This document shows positions 33,650 through 45,929 of a stretch of 64,000 nt of DNA, piece by piece (position 1 is the stretch's first letter; each line of letters opens with the position of its first letter). The translations under genes were made by a program, and so were the position numbers. Origin of the DNA: Protopterus annectens (Eukaryota > Chordata > Ceratodontiformes > Protopteridae); assembly GCF_019279795.1 (NCBI RefSeq), contig NC_056729.1, forward strand, positions 1,862,818,311-1,862,882,310. The letters run 5' to 3'. The notes beneath the pieces are model-generated. The model searched no databases. It was not told the origin of the DNA and saw nothing but the letters and a program-made list of their open reading frames with translations.

Positions 33650-36017
33650 CGACTGCCTCCAGAGGAAGTTAATTGGGCCCTGATTCAGGGATGTTGATAG
33701 GAAGTTCCAGAGAAAGATTATCTGGACCCCTGATTTTGTGGTCCATTTCTTCCTCTAGAATGGCATCTTCCATTGCTTCCCCCTCTTCCCCGGGGGATGT
33801 CCTTGCTTCGTGAGTCTTGGAAAGGCCCTTTGGATTTTTTAAACCATAGTCTCCCACTCCTTTGATTCCTAGAATAAGGTCTCTGAGGAGTGGAGAAACA
33901 TATGTCTATGGCAGATACGGTCTTACCATCTTTCTCACATCTGGCTAGGGTGTCTTTTACCTTGGGGCCAAAAAGGGTGGATCCGTCAAAAGGAGCATTG
34001 ACGAATGATGATTTAAATGGTTCTGCAAAGTCACACAAGCGCATCCAGGAATGCCTTCTAATGGCTATGCCTGAACCCGCTGCCCTGGTCTTCCCTTCAG
34101 CTGCATGCACAATGAGCCTCATAGACGAACTGGAGATAGCATCAAGGGTTGCAAGCTGAGAGGAAATTTTGTCTGGGACCCCTTCAGCCACTGCTACCTG
34201 AGAGAGTAGTTGAAAGCTCTTTAATCAAATCTCTCTGTAATCTTATAAATTGTGCCATATAGTTCAAGGACCTCAAAGCGAAGGTCATTGAAATATAAAA
34301 ATGCTTCCCAAATCTATCCAAAGTCCTACACTCCTTGTTAGGAGGATGGATAGTGGGACTCCCTTCAGCGAGTTCCAATCTGGTCTATCACCATGGCGTC
34401 AACAGGTATCCCTATAGACCAATGTGGTTCATCGCTGAGGGTGGATAATATCCGGTGAAGTTTCTTGGCAATTGGCTCTATGGAGTCGGGCATCTTCCAT
34501 GCCTGCTGAGCGATCAATTTAATAAAGATAGTCAGTGGGTGGAGAGATCCAAGGCATAGATGGCTGGGCACAAAAAGCCTCCAGGTATACTGATTCCTCT
34601 GAGGAAGGTTGAATGGATGACCACCCACCCCTCTTTTTCAGGATTTCTGGGATGTCCCCAAAGGAATTGTTATCAGGGGTTGACCAGGGGGAACCTTATA
34701 TCTCATGAAAATCAGTATCTTCAGTGTAAGACTCTATCTGGGAGTCCAGGTGCTTCCTCTTCGAAGGGATTTCCTCAAGGGGATGATTTAGGGAAGCTTC
34801 CAAAGAGGAGACCACTAAAGTGGAAGTCACCTGGGACTTTTGTGCCCTCTGTCCCGGGGTGAGACGAATGGAAGCTCAGGTCAAGAAGAAGTAGAAATCT
34901 ATCCAAACAGGGATGGCAAAGACTGAGAATCCCCAATGGATAATGCCTTCTCCATAATCCAGAAGGCAGGCCCCCCCCCATACAGGGATGAGAGCCCAGA
35001 ACTAAAACAGACTCTTTCGGAACCAGGGTCACACCCCACAACAAGGAGAACAGCTCCAGAACAGAAGCCTGGGTCGACACTACAACAGCCGAGGCACCGA
35101 GAGATATACACAGTTCTGAAGAAACCAAAAAGGTACCATGCATCTTGGACCAGACTTGAGAGTCTCGATCCAGGGAGGTCTCTGGTGCTGAAAGCTTGGA
35201 GATACTCAAGGCAGTTCTTGGGACTGGAGATGAAGATGCTACCAGAACTGAGTTTGTCGGAGCAGGGAGAGTAGGGATTGAAGGCTCCAAAGGTTTAGAA
35301 GGAGTTGGAGAAGGAGAGTATGAGGTGGTCACAGGATGGACAGATTCGATGCCAGTTTGGCTCAGAACTGAGGACAATACTCTCGCCACAAGCAGCTGAT
35401 CCACCAGTCTCATAATATCTGCCTCTAAGACTCTTAGTAGAACATACAGATGCAGTGTGATGAGATCACAGGGTCTTACTTCCACAAATGGAGTATCTCT
35501 AAAGGGTCCACAGATGGGGAGTAGGAAGTTCTTGGGAGCGCAGGCAGCCCTGATTGCTTAGATACAGATTTATCAGTAGGTACCGACAGAGAGGCTGTCG
35601 GCTACAAAGCCAATTTAGTGAATGCAGTCAACTCCTCTGGTGCCGATTAACTCTTCATTTTTGTAGCTGGTTCTGAGGACTTCAGAACCGAGGAAGGCCT
35701 TTTCTTTGAACCACGGGAAGAAGAAGATGATGAACTACTAGTTTTCTCCCTGGACTCAGAGATGGTCTTGTCAAAAGTAGATTTAAGAAGCCCTTTGAAA
35801 ATTAGTTTGTTTTTTTCTCTGTTAAAGTACAGGAAGAAAACCCATGAAAAATCGAACAATTCTCTTGTAAATGAATCTTTCCAAGACAGTACACACACAG
35901 GGTATGTCCGTCTGAGTTGGGCATTTTACCCGCACATTTCTTACAGATCTTGAACCCGGAGGTGCCCTTAGAAGATTTTGAAGGAGAAAGTTTCTCTTGT
36001 TGATTCACCATAATCAA
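33650..36017 (-). pseudogene. DIRS-C Gag, N-terminal zinc knuckle present
   Basis: N-terminus at 36017: FKICKKCAGKMPNSDGHTL then CVYCLGKIHLQENC, a CX2CX4HX4C knuckle. A long Ser/Pro-rich middle (35485-34775) follows in another frame, then GIPVDAMVI, NKECRTLDRFGKHFYISMTF, IRRHSWMRLCDFAEP and NGRCHSRGRNGPQNQGSR (34191-33718). Several frameshifts. Role inferred as nucleocapsid-like. Confidence 0.78.
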
Positions 36018-36334
36018 AGGGGTGAAAGGAAAGAAGATTTTGTTTTAATAGATAGAAAGAGATAGGGAAAGAAAAATACCAGTGATGGTATTAAAGAGTA
36101 CCTTTAACAGTACTTAGGGAAGAAAAGGAGGAGTACCAATAATGATACTGGACAGTCTACCAATTGTAGAATAAAGAAAATAAAAGAAAGTTAGTTATGA
36201 AAGGAAGAGGAGCGGGTAGAAGTATTAATATTTACAAGAATTACACGAATTTAAAGAATGATAAGAGAGAAAGGAGTATTATATGAAAAATTAGAAATCA
36301 CTTACAATAACTAGGCCAAGGCCCAAGAGAATGA

Positions 36335-36515
36335 ATGAACACATCTGATCTACAAAGCAGCAAACGAGATCTGAGGAAATCTTTGTGAGGACCATTATGG
36401 GTAGTGCCTGGCTCGGGAGTTTGGAGAGTGCGAGCTGAAAGATATGGCCGAGTTGGTTCTGAGTTTCAGAACCAAATCCACTGTCAAGGACTAGGTGAAG
36501 ACTGACAACATCAGA
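36335..36515 (-). repeat. DIRS-C 5' inverted terminal repeat
   Basis: Mirror of 23195-23375; ends 'gaagactgacaacatcagat'. Contains 'ggttctgagtttcagaacc', an 8-bp-arm imperfect hairpin at the position of the DIRS-B hairpin. Confidence 0.85.
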
Positions 36516-37185
36516 TCTATTGTTTCTCTCAACTAGAATCGTACCTTACTGTACTGTGGTGGTTTCACTTTCAAACAACTTATATCCCGCCCTGGAAAAG
36601 CTTGCTCAGTCTCCAATTCATTGATGTTATCAAGGCCAAAGAATACAGGTAGTTTTCTGGCCAATTCCCTCCCTAAACTGACATCACCATGACCATCCTA
36701 AAAATCCACCCATGCTGTGATGCCACAGCTCCCTGGTCACCCCCCCCCCCAAACAAGAAAGTAAAGGCTACAACAACAAAACAGTACACCAGTCAAGTCT
36801 CCTGCTGTGAGCTGTCAATCACAGCAGGTAACCGCTCAAATTATCCTTAGCAGTTAGGTGTGAAGGGGGATGGGAGATGAGTCACAGTAGTACAATTCAG
36901 GCTTCACAAAAGACTGAAATTTAGACACTCTAAAAAAAAGCAGCAGTAAAAAGCACTTTGAAAGTCTGTTCTGTGGCATTTGCACTGTTTGTGTTTTTAG
37001 TAGTCACTGAACAGCATACAATATTACTTTAACTGACTAGGGTTGCCACCTTTCATTGTGGCTAAAAATGGACTTAGGCCACACACCCTCATACCCCCCC
37101 ACAACCCGTCTAGTTTCCACATACATTCTGCCCATTTCATGATGTCACTGTGATGGCAAATAAGCGGAATACCCTCTTTTTCAGA
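36516..37185. other. unassigned interval
   Basis: No ORF. Includes an inverted 'cctgctgtga..tcacagcagg' near 36801-36827 and a possible terminal motif gttgccacct at 37042-37051, mirrored at 39345-39354. Confidence 0.4.
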
Positions 37186-39170
37186 GGTTCATAGGTGTTT
37201 ACGAGGCTAACAACCACAAGGGCCTTTTTAAGCCTAGCCATGCATCCCAAATCTCTGACCAGTTCAGATGCCTTTGAAAAGTGTAAGCATGGGCTTGGGA
37301 GATGAACCATTTACAGGTTACCTGATTGCATTAGACATAGGTGCCAAACCAGGCATGAATTTCTGGTTTCCCATCCAATTATTCAAGTTGCACTTGAATT
37401 GGGTTATGGAGGAATTCTGCTTCACTTGGATGGGGAGCCTGTTGCATAGATGGGGTAGTCTCTGCGGTGGGATGCATTTCTATATGTCCAGCAGGTACTG
37501 TTTATATCACAGGCAAGGTTTAATTGTTTAGAATGGGTAGTTCTGATACTATTTGTTTTGTGGATATGCAGGAGGTCCATCAGAGTGGGGTCTGACAATG
37601 CCCTGTATGCCAGGCATAGATCTCCCCTCAAATGCCTGTAGGAGACCGAATAGAGGAATAGAGTTTCAAGGCAGTCTGCATAGGACATATTACTTACACC
37701 CTGTATTCTTTTAGTAAGGAACCTCTGCAGATATTCCAGATGCTGGATAGGCCTGGTTAGGTACATACCAATGGAGCATTGTACTTAATGATGATAGGTC
37801 TGATGAATGCTGAATACAGTGGAACCATGACTTCCTTGGACTTAGATGCCATGCCTTTGTTTATAAGCTGCACAGCATGCAAGGATTTCCTCACCACTGC
37901 AGACAAGTGATGATCAAAGGCTAGATTACTATCTATGTGTGTCCCTAATTCCCTCACTACTGGGTCAACCTTAAGGGGTGTGTTGTCAATATGATAGTAC
38001 CAGGGATGGATGACTTCCCAAAGTATAGTATTATGCATTTCTTGGCATTTAGTTTTAGTCCATCCTGTGACACCAGTTGTTTGTCTGTGTCAGCCCCTCC
38101 TGGAGAACATTTCTTTCAGTGTGAAATTCAATGATAGCTCTTAATCTGAAATCATCTGCAGATTTAGCCAGCCAGAGACCATTGATGTGGAACTTGACTT
38201 CTGAGAAGCAAATGCCAAAAAGGAGTGATCCAAGGACTGATCTCTGAGGGATTCCACTTGTGACTCATCTCTTTGTAGAGGTGGACTCCCCAATGCTAAC
38301 TTCCAGAGTCCTGTGAGCCAGTTGGCTATCCACCGGGTGACATATGGGTTTGTACCTAACCTACTGAGTTTGTCAACAATCCCGAGTAGGTATTGTGTCA
38401 AATGCCTCAGCCAGGTCAAGATAGGCAATATGAACAATTTTGCCCAAGTCCACTGTTTTGGTGAACTTCTCAAAGAAATCTACCTGGTTCAGTAGGCATG
38501 ATCTGCCCTTGACAAAACCAAACTGGTTGGGTCCAGTGTCTTTAAGTTTACTATGTCTCTATTGATCATCTCCATAATTCTTTCCAAGTCTTTACATATA
38601 AGACTACTAAGACTTATGGGTCTGTAGTTTCCAGGGTCTGTAGATGGTCCACCTTTGTGCAGAGGGATGACTTCTGCCTTTCTCCATTCATGGGGCATAA
38701 AGCCTGTTTGAAGGCTACAGTTAAATGGCAATTCCAGAGGCCCTGATAGGTCATGTTTCATGTTATTTAGAAGTCATCCTGGAATATTGTCTGAGCCCAT
38801 TGATGCAGAATTCTTGGTCTTAGAAAGGGCATTAAGGACCTGTTCCCTAGTGATAGTAGGGCGAGTTATATTTGATATTTCCTGAGGGAAGGTTGAGGGA
38901 GAGAGAGGAGTAAAGTTGGAGTTGAATTTATCAGTCTGGAGGTTTGCAATATCTTCTGGCTCAGTATAGCTAGCTCCATTTACAATGAGCTCTGCACACA
39001 ATTGTGTATTGCCTTTGTGGTTGCGGACATAGCTAAAGAATGCACTGTGGTTGTCCTTGGCCTGGGAGGCCAAACTTACCTCAGATTTGTCTTTGGTAGA
39101 CTTTATTTGCCCTCTGAGTTGTTTGCTTAGTTTGATGAGAGTGCATTTATCCTATTCCAACCGTGATGCC
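37186..39170 (-). mobile_element. CR1-like LINE copy E (old, 5'-truncated)
   Basis: Minus-strand RT half of a CR1 subfamily clearly diverged from the others. The 3' UTR end reads 'cctatgaacctctg'. Truncated upstream at about 39170, next to a perfect palindrome. Confidence 0.85.
37400..39165 (-). pseudogene. CR1-E ORF2 RT part, heavily decayed
   Basis: Fragments in order: KDNHSAFFSYVRNHKGNTQL, ASMGSDNIPG (39073-38774), EVIPLHKGGPSTDPGNYRPI (38761-38489), VTRWIANWLTGL (38473-38141), DNTPLKVDPVVRELGTHIDS (38038-37757), YLTRPIQHLEYLQRFLTKRI (37766-37422). The catalytic FADD block reads FADDFRL-like text in a broken frame near 38150-38165. Frame changes occur at every joint. Confidence 0.82.
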
Positions 39171-39183
39171 TTTTTTCTGCAGG

Positions 39184-39218
39184 TTTACTATGCTTTTTAT
39201 AATAAAAAGCATAGTAAA
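39184..39218. repeat. perfect 35-bp palindrome
   Basis: Arms tttactatgctttttat (39184-39200) and ataaaaagcatagtaaa (39202-39218) around a single A. It lies just beyond the 5' end of CR1-E. Confidence 0.9.
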
Positions 39219-40456
39219 TCCACTGATTTAACAAAGTCCGGTAGTCTGTTTCTTTTTTTTTAAACAGAATACCAGAGTTTGTACAGTGTTTTCCAGACTA
39301 CTAGACAATCAGTTTGAGTTCCAGATAATCCGGAAAAAATGGATAGGTGGCAACGCTATAAATGACTGAAAGACAGCAGTACATGCATGTAAAATCAATG
39401 GAGTGACAGGAGTTTTAAGAAAAAAGAGGCCTGTGTAATATATTTTTTTACAGACAAGCCCTGTATTGTGGGATACCTAGAGGCAGACTAAACAATCAGA
39501 ATTACTTCAGGATGCCAGACTCCCATGTGGTCAGACTCAGAAATTATGTATGAAAATATTTAAAAACCTGTAAATAGTCCCAGAGTGGTGTTAAAATGTA
39601 GGAAACACCAAACCATGATGAAATACACATTTTTTTTGAGTCTGTGGGTCCTGTTCTCCTTTAACCCTATCAGGACTCTGCTCATATTGGAAATACTGAA
39701 CAATGTGCATGGTGACATTTTAGTCTTTCTAAAAAGACTCATAATATAGGTAGCTCTTTTTAAATTAAAAATCCTTGATATCTCTCCCACCTATCTCTAC
39801 TTCACCATCCCCCTCCCCCGATTCAAGAACACTCTGCTGTAGATGAGCAGACTAATCTTTTATAAATACAGATTAAAAGTACAAACTGTTTAAACTTACT
39901 GATTGTTTCTGGAAAATGCATATCCATGTCCAAGGTCCATCCCACTCCATTTGCCCTAGCTACACTCAGGTTCACTCCACTCCCCTAACGTACCCCCTAT
40001 TCCCACTCACCCCCCACTACATCTAAACTTGTACCACTCAGCTACACCCAAAAAAAACTACACATCAATCACTTCCCTCCTCCATCATCTTAACACCTGA
40101 CCACTCTTAACAAATCACAATTCTAATAATCCCCTCCCCAAATCAAAAATATTAACCCAGTCTCAGCTTACTTGACTACATACTTCTACAAACCACATGT
40201 ATAGTCATCTCTACTGCTATAATCAGAGCTGATTAATCTTGTTTAACTAACACATTTTTATAACCAAAATTAAAATCACCTCCACATACACAGCATATAA
40301 ATTGAGCAACTGTGTCTAACCCAATTTAATTGTATATAGTGATCAAATTTTACAGAACCCTATGACAGACTACAAACAACTTTTCACCATTACAAGTATC
40401 CCGCATCCTGCCCTGGCTGATGCGTGTCCCTGGTCCCAGCGGGTCATTGCAATCTC
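39219..40456. other. unassigned AT-rich and C-rich interval
   Basis: No supportable ORF. From about 39930 the plus strand becomes C/A-rich with few G, like the L2-like elements downstream, but I see no protein match. Confidence 0.4.
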
Positions 40457-40752
40457 TCAACCTTCTCCCTGCATTAAGAATTTGAGAACCTACCTGCCTG
40501 GTCAATAAGGACTCCCATCAAATAAGTCCCACCATCTCATCTGCATCTCTAAGAAACCTTTGTCCTGTGCTATAAGTCCCTCTCTACAAAGGAGTAAAGA
40601 AACTTTCAACCTCCTCCCTGCATTAAGAATTTGCGAACCTACCTGTCTGGTCAATAAGGACTCCCATCAAATAAGTCCCACCATCTCATCTGCATCCCTA
40701 AGAAACCTTTGTCCTGTGCTCTAAGTCTCTCCCTACAAAGGAGTAAAGAAAG
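40457..40752. repeat. 149-bp tandem duplication
   Basis: 40457-40605 and 40606-40752 are near identical (start tcaacct, end ggagtaaagaaa), differing at a handful of positions. Function unknown. Confidence 0.92.
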
Positions 40753-41099
40753 TGCATTTGACCCCCTGACAAAACCGTGTACAGAATTTTTTATGACATA
40801 AAAACAAGTAGTGTATGTTTTAAGTCTCCCTCCTGAACCAGGTTCCCAGCAGCCAGTTCCAGCTCTGACCTTAACTATTAACCATTCTCTTCTTGGTTCT
40901 ATTAATTGACTTACTTTTTCTTCTTTATTTCTACTTTGCCAACTTGCTGTAATCAAGCTGTTGTCCACTAGGTGGCACCCTAAACTTGGCTTCTTAATAT
41001 CCCTTATTCTCTTCTCTAGTATTATATCCCTCATTACTTATTATTTTCTCTTCTTTTTTCACCTCTTTTCTATTACTAGTCCTCTGTTAGCTATATTCC
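40753..41099. other. interval upstream of the L2-like element
   Basis: Pyrimidine-rich; may include the 5' UTR of the L2-like element, but the boundary cannot be placed. Confidence 0.35.
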
Positions 41100-41480
41100 C
41101 TTTCCCCTCTCAACTATCTCCTATTAACTAACTATGGTAATAGTACTCCCCACTCACCTGGAATTACCGAGAGCTCCTCTACAATCTGTAGCTTTCTGAT
41201 TGTCTCTGGGATCTCATTTTTTACTTGCTCTAACCTGCTCCGTTCGCCCTGCGGGCTCACTCTGCTCCCCGCCCTACCCCCAATTCCCACCCACCCCCAG
41301 AGATCCTACTCTTATACCTTATCAAACCACACCCCTTCTCCATTCCGCCTATCACAATCACATTTCCATTAAACGATCGTCTCTATTTTCCCGCCTTTTT
41401 TCCACCACTTCCTATCTCTCTCAATTTTCCTGACCACACCAACTTTACCTCTGTAACTATAGTGATAATTTATATCTACC

Positions 41481-41942
41481 ATGTCAATGAATAAACCCTC
41501 CACCATAGTCCACTTACAGAGGTTACTCATACTCACACTTCTACCTCCTTTAACTCTAGCATACCTCCTAACCTCCTGTGGACACCCAGTATATGCAAAC
41601 TTTCTATACCCTACTAAACAATCTACCTCTTCTTCACTAGCCTCTCACACTGACCATTTCAACATTACATCCACACCCAGGTATCTACTACCTAAATACC
41701 ATAGGACAGCACACATTAGATATAACTTCCCTAATACCAGAAGATATCCATCTTTTCTCAGTAAATATACTAATACTAGATATCTAACACTACTCCTCTC
41801 CCTAAAGGATGGAGATATCCACCCAGACCCCGGTCCAAGCACCTCCACCACCACTCAGCTCATCAACCCAAACCCCTCTGCCATTCACCTACTTAAAAAA
41901 ACCTCCCAACTCACTCTTAATAGCTCACCTCAACACACGTAG
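41481..41942 (+). pseudogene. L2-like N-terminal ORF with hydrophobic segment and 2A-like motif
   Basis: 153 codons from MSMNKPSTIVHLQRLLILTL. A hydrophobic stretch (residues about 12-32) resembles a signal or membrane segment. Residues 104-119 are LLLSLKDGDIHPDPGP, a 2A-like ribosome-skipping motif. After it the frame shifts: the endonuclease continues one frame over (HLNTRSINNK). APE-type LINEs of the L2, CR1 and Rex1 clades are known to carry such N-terminal 2A motifs. Confidence 0.65.
41790..41837 (+). promoter_or_regulatory. 2A-like translational recoding motif, Asn replaced
   Basis: Encodes ...DGDIHPDPGP. The 2A consensus ends D-(V/I)-E-x-N-P-G-P; here Asn is Asp and Glu is His, so ribosome skipping is probably lost in this copy. 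Confidence 0.6.
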
Positions 41943-42648
41943 CATTAATAATAAAATAACACAACTCCATGCTCTCTTGGAACTCTACTCATTTGATATT
42001 ATTTGTCTAACAGAAACTTGGTTAAAACCGGTAACTAAAGACAATGAAATTATACCACCTGGTTACAACATCTTACGTCTTGACCGTGTAGCCAAGAAAG
42101 GTGGAGGGGTAGCTGTTCTATTCAAATCTGATTTTCAAATAACCATCTTTAACCAAAAACCTCAAGACTCTAATGCTGAGATACTTATTACCAAGCTTCA
42201 GCTAAACCCAGTCAAATCTATCTATATTATCTGCATCTATGTTCCTCCAGGTAATAACATTACTACCATCAAAAACATCCTTTGTTGGTTATCTCAAAAC
42301 CTTCCCCAAGAAACCGTAATCCTAGGTGATTTTAACATTGATTGGAAATGTTGCAATAACAACTACCCCACTAGCCATATTAATCTCTATGGGTTTACCC
42401 AAACTATTACCTCCCCTACAAAAATAAATAAGACTAATAAGAAAGAAAGCACCTTAGATTGGATACTCATTAATAATCAACCCCAGACTTATGACTCTGG
42501 AACCCTCCTTGATGACATAAGCGACCACTCACTAACCTACATTATCAGCCTCAAAACCAATCCACCCATTCAACCCATATTTGGGGCAATTAGAACCAAG
42601 AAAAAAATTCAACTTGGATCTATTCCTAAGGGAACTTACAGCATGTAA
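41843..42648 (+). pseudogene. L2-like AP endonuclease domain
   Basis: Open within 41809-42648: HLNTRSINNKITQLHALLEL, ICLTETWLKP, KKGGGVAVLFKSD, IICIYVPPGNN, VILGDFNIDWKC, LDWILINNQPQ and SDHSLTYIISL. All the expected endonuclease motifs are visible (N, E, DxN, SDH). The domain ends in a frameshift before the RT. Confidence 0.85.
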
Positions 42649-44690
42649 TTGGTCCCCCTTAAAACACCTTTCTCTAGATGAAGCTGTTGATTACTTTAAT
42701 GCTAATTTCCTAGACATACTCAACTGCCATGCTCCTACCTGCTCTATCAGGATAAGAACTAAAACTGCTCCATGTCTTACTAAGGAAACCAAGCAAAAAA
42801 ATCCATCTCAGAAATAAATACTGGAATAAATCACGCTTAACTAAAAACCCTGTTGACCTCCAAAACTACAAACAACTGAGAAATTAAACAAAAAAGCTAT
42901 ACTGCCCGATTAAAAAAACTATTACCTACAATCTCAGCAGAACCACCATAATAAACCGCAAAAGTTCTGGTCATGTATTAATCAATTATTACATCCTGGT
43001 CAATCTATCACACCTAACCCTCAAGGCACTGACAAGGACAATCCTAAACAAACTGCTAATGCCTTTAATACCTTTTTCACCAAAGCAATTCAAACTCTTG
43101 CCAGTCAGCTCTCTCCTCAAAATGTAACTATATCTAATTCTGACTCTAACCCACCACCTCCATTTCTCTTCCAACCTGTCCCAACAGCATTTATTCTCAC
43201 CCTTATCCAAAAACTGAAACCATGCACTCCTTCTGCTGACCAACTACCCACAGAATACCTACAGTTAGCAGCCAAATCTATTGCTTACCCCATCTCCATT
43301 CTCATCAATAGAATTATCACTGAAGGATATATCCCAAAACTTTGGAAAGTCTCTCATATTATTCCCATAGCCCTACTTTCTCCTTTAGCTAAGATCATGG
43401 AAAGATGTATCCACAGGCAATTGCTAGACCACCTTCTCCATAATAACCTGCTTTCCAACTCCCAACATGGGTTCAGACCTTCCCATAGCACAACTACTGC
43501 CCTCCTTTCCTTTATTGATACCATCAACAAAAAAACGTAACTTTAACATGCTTTCCTCTGCACTTTTCATTGACCTGTCCAAGGCTTTCGACATGGTAAA
43601 TCACACTACACTCATAAACATTCTCAAATCTCTGTCTTGTGACCCACTAGCTATAAAATGGTTCCATTCCTACTTAAATAACAGACATCAAGCTGTGCTC
43701 TGGAACACCACTCTTTCTACCCATCTACCTATTAATGTTGGTGTCCCTCAAGGGTCCATACTGGACCCTCTCCTGTTTTCTATATTCATCAATGACCTTC
43801 ACCAAGTAGTTCCCCAAGCTACATGTATACAATACGCTGATGATTCCACACTTATATGCTCAGCCACATCTGTATCAGAACTTCACTCCCTTTCTCAAGA
43901 CATATTTAACTCTCTAGAACTATGGTTTACAATATGCTGTCTCCTATTAAACCCTAAAAAAAAACAAATTTCACCTTTTTACACCTACCAGTAAATCTCC
44001 CCCAATAGATTTCACTGTAACATCCAATAATGGTACACTCATATCCAAAGATCTTACTACCAAACTGCTAGGTATCACCATAGACAAAAACCTTAACTTT
44101 GACACCCATATCAACAACATTTTGAAAACTACTAATAAAAAAAGGCTCTCTTTATAGGATCAAACCCTTCCTCACTCCTGTAACTAGAATAACTATTGCA
44201 CACACCCATCTAATCTCTACCCTTCTTTATGCCTCACCCATATTTACCAATCTGTCAAAAAATAACCTTAAGAAACTAGAAAACTCCTACAATAGCATAG
44301 CCAGGTTTCCCACGGGTAACCCATTCAGAACATACTACTATATTAATCTAAATCATCTAGGGTGGCTTGAATTACAGCAGCAGCTGAAATTTAATAAACT
44401 GGCAATCGCCCATATAATACTTTATCAACCTGCCAAAACACCCATCCTATCTAACCTTATTCATCCCTATTATAACCTGAAGTCCCTAAGATCTTCACAA
44501 AAATTTCTTGTATATATCAATAAATCAAACAATAGAGCTGGAGACTCTCTCTTCTCTAATACTGTTGGAAAAACCTGGAACCTACTTCCCTCTGAACTTT
44601 CCACACTTCCCTCTATTACTCTGTTTAAAAATAAACTTAAGCTCTTCCTGAAAACACACTGGATGTGCCCCTGTACTAAACCTGACTGAC
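42649..44690 (+). pseudogene. L2-like reverse transcriptase, decayed
   Basis: N-terminal half unreadable in one frame (KPCTPSADQLPTEYLQLAAK, LINRIITEGYIPKLWKVSHI near 43210-43360). RT core at 43467-43994: LFIDLSKAFDMVNHTTLINI, GVPQGSILDPLLFSIFINDL, catalytic YADD in IQYADDSTLICSA. The C-terminal part (43995-44690) shows NRAGDSLFSNTVGKTWN and SLPSELSTLPSITLFKNKLK in broken frames. Confidence 0.8.
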
Positions 44691-45185
44691 CAACTTACTC
44701 TTATTACTTGATTCAACCTTACCTTCTCATCTCTGAAATAATTTCATCTTAACAACTACTATTCTTCCTCTCCATCATAGTCTTACTTATTACTGTATTC
44801 TCAAAAAGTGACACATATTACTACTAGATGTATTACTCAACTGCTTCTCCATTTCACTTTCCTTATATCTTCCTTTCTTATCTACATTTATACTATACTT
44901 TTTTTAGCTATTATTCTTTCTCAACATTTAATTGTAACTTCATTAGTAATTGTGCTAAGTCTAGTCAAATATGTTGTAGTTTTTTTTATATATATACATT
45001 ATAAATTTGTGACCTCTTAAAATTTCTGTTTTCTTTACGGTGAATGCATTTGCATTCTAAATATGTACTTCTGTAGATGTGAACTTTATCTGACATGTGT
45101 GGAGCTTTTCTCCCCGGGCCTCTACTGAAAATGGACATATATCCAGCTAGACTAGCCCGGTCAACAAATGTAAAATAAAATAAAT

Positions 45186-45929
45186 TACAACTAAGCCATC
45201 TGAGCTAAATAGTCAGCCCTTAACAGTCTTGAACCCAGGACCCTGCACACCATAGCCACAGAAATTTATATAATACACCAAATTAATATAAACCTCAGAA
45301 CATCTTCATCACCCCAGCTCTTATTCATCCACTAAATCAGCATCCCAGAATCCACATTATCCAAATATCCAAAACTTCACAAAGTAACCCCACTCAAATT
45401 AACCACTCTCTCCCTCAAAACATTCAATTACTCAAACAATACTAAATTGTACAACCCCTGACTAATAACATACCCTTGCAATAAAATCAATAGAAATAAA
45501 CAATTACCACCTACACCACTTTCTCTACAATAATAATATGCTCCTGCTTTACATCACAACTCTCACTATACTATCAATCACCCATCTTATATCATATCAT
45601 ATTAACCTATGAGAACTTAAGCCCTAGCCCCCTAGATCCTGTTATTCTCAAAATCATCAGTTAAATAGGATTCTCATCTCCCCAACGCTTTTTACAACTC
45701 CCATCCAGTTTGCTCCCTTCATAGTATAACCTCACAATCACACCCCAAATCCTCCCTAAGTTATGACAAATATGTAGCAAGAATTATAAAAACTATAATT
45801 TCTACTACATCTAAACTAGATCTTAGCAGAAACAGTCATACTAATTCCAGTTCATCAAGCAAACCAATCTATCTACACACCCAAATGTCCCAGCACTCCC
45901 CATACTTTATTACACCTTCCCAGGAAGGC
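45186..45929. other. interval between L2-like copies
   Basis: C/A-rich with no ORF. Probably the 5' UTR of L2-2 plus spacer; no match to the first L2-like copy's leader is evident by eye. Confidence 0.4.

Larger units (their letters stand above)
23195..36515 (-). mobile_element. DIRS-type retrotransposon C, invaded by CR1 copies
   Basis: The terminal repeats match: left 'gaaattatgtcttaccataa' then 'cgttccatctgtgtt'; right ends 'gactgacaacatcagat'. An ICR lies at 23520-23640. Removing CR1-C1, C2 and F leaves roughly 6.2 kb, the size of DIRS-D. Gene remnants from right to left: Gag 36017-33650, RT, RNase H, recombinase. The recombinase gene is split by CR1-C1/C2 and by fragment F. All frames are broken. 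Confidence 0.9.
41100..45185 (+). mobile_element. L2-like LINE copy 1
   Basis: 5' ORF with a 2A-like motif, then AP endonuclease, RT and a 3' end with a CCGGGC/GCCCGG stem-loop (about 45115-45163) followed by 'caaatgtaaaataaaataaa'. The RT style (DLSKAFDMVNH, GVPQGSILDPLLFSIFINDL, YADDSTL) fits the L2/Rex1 side of the Jockey group rather than the CR1 copies nearby. The 5' boundary is a guess. Confidence 0.8.

Noticed and set aside
45190-45260. tRNA-like A box (tagctcagatgg) and B box (gggttcaagac) on the minus strand
   Set aside because: The B-like box precedes the A-like box, the wrong order for a tRNA gene or tRNA-derived SINE promoter.
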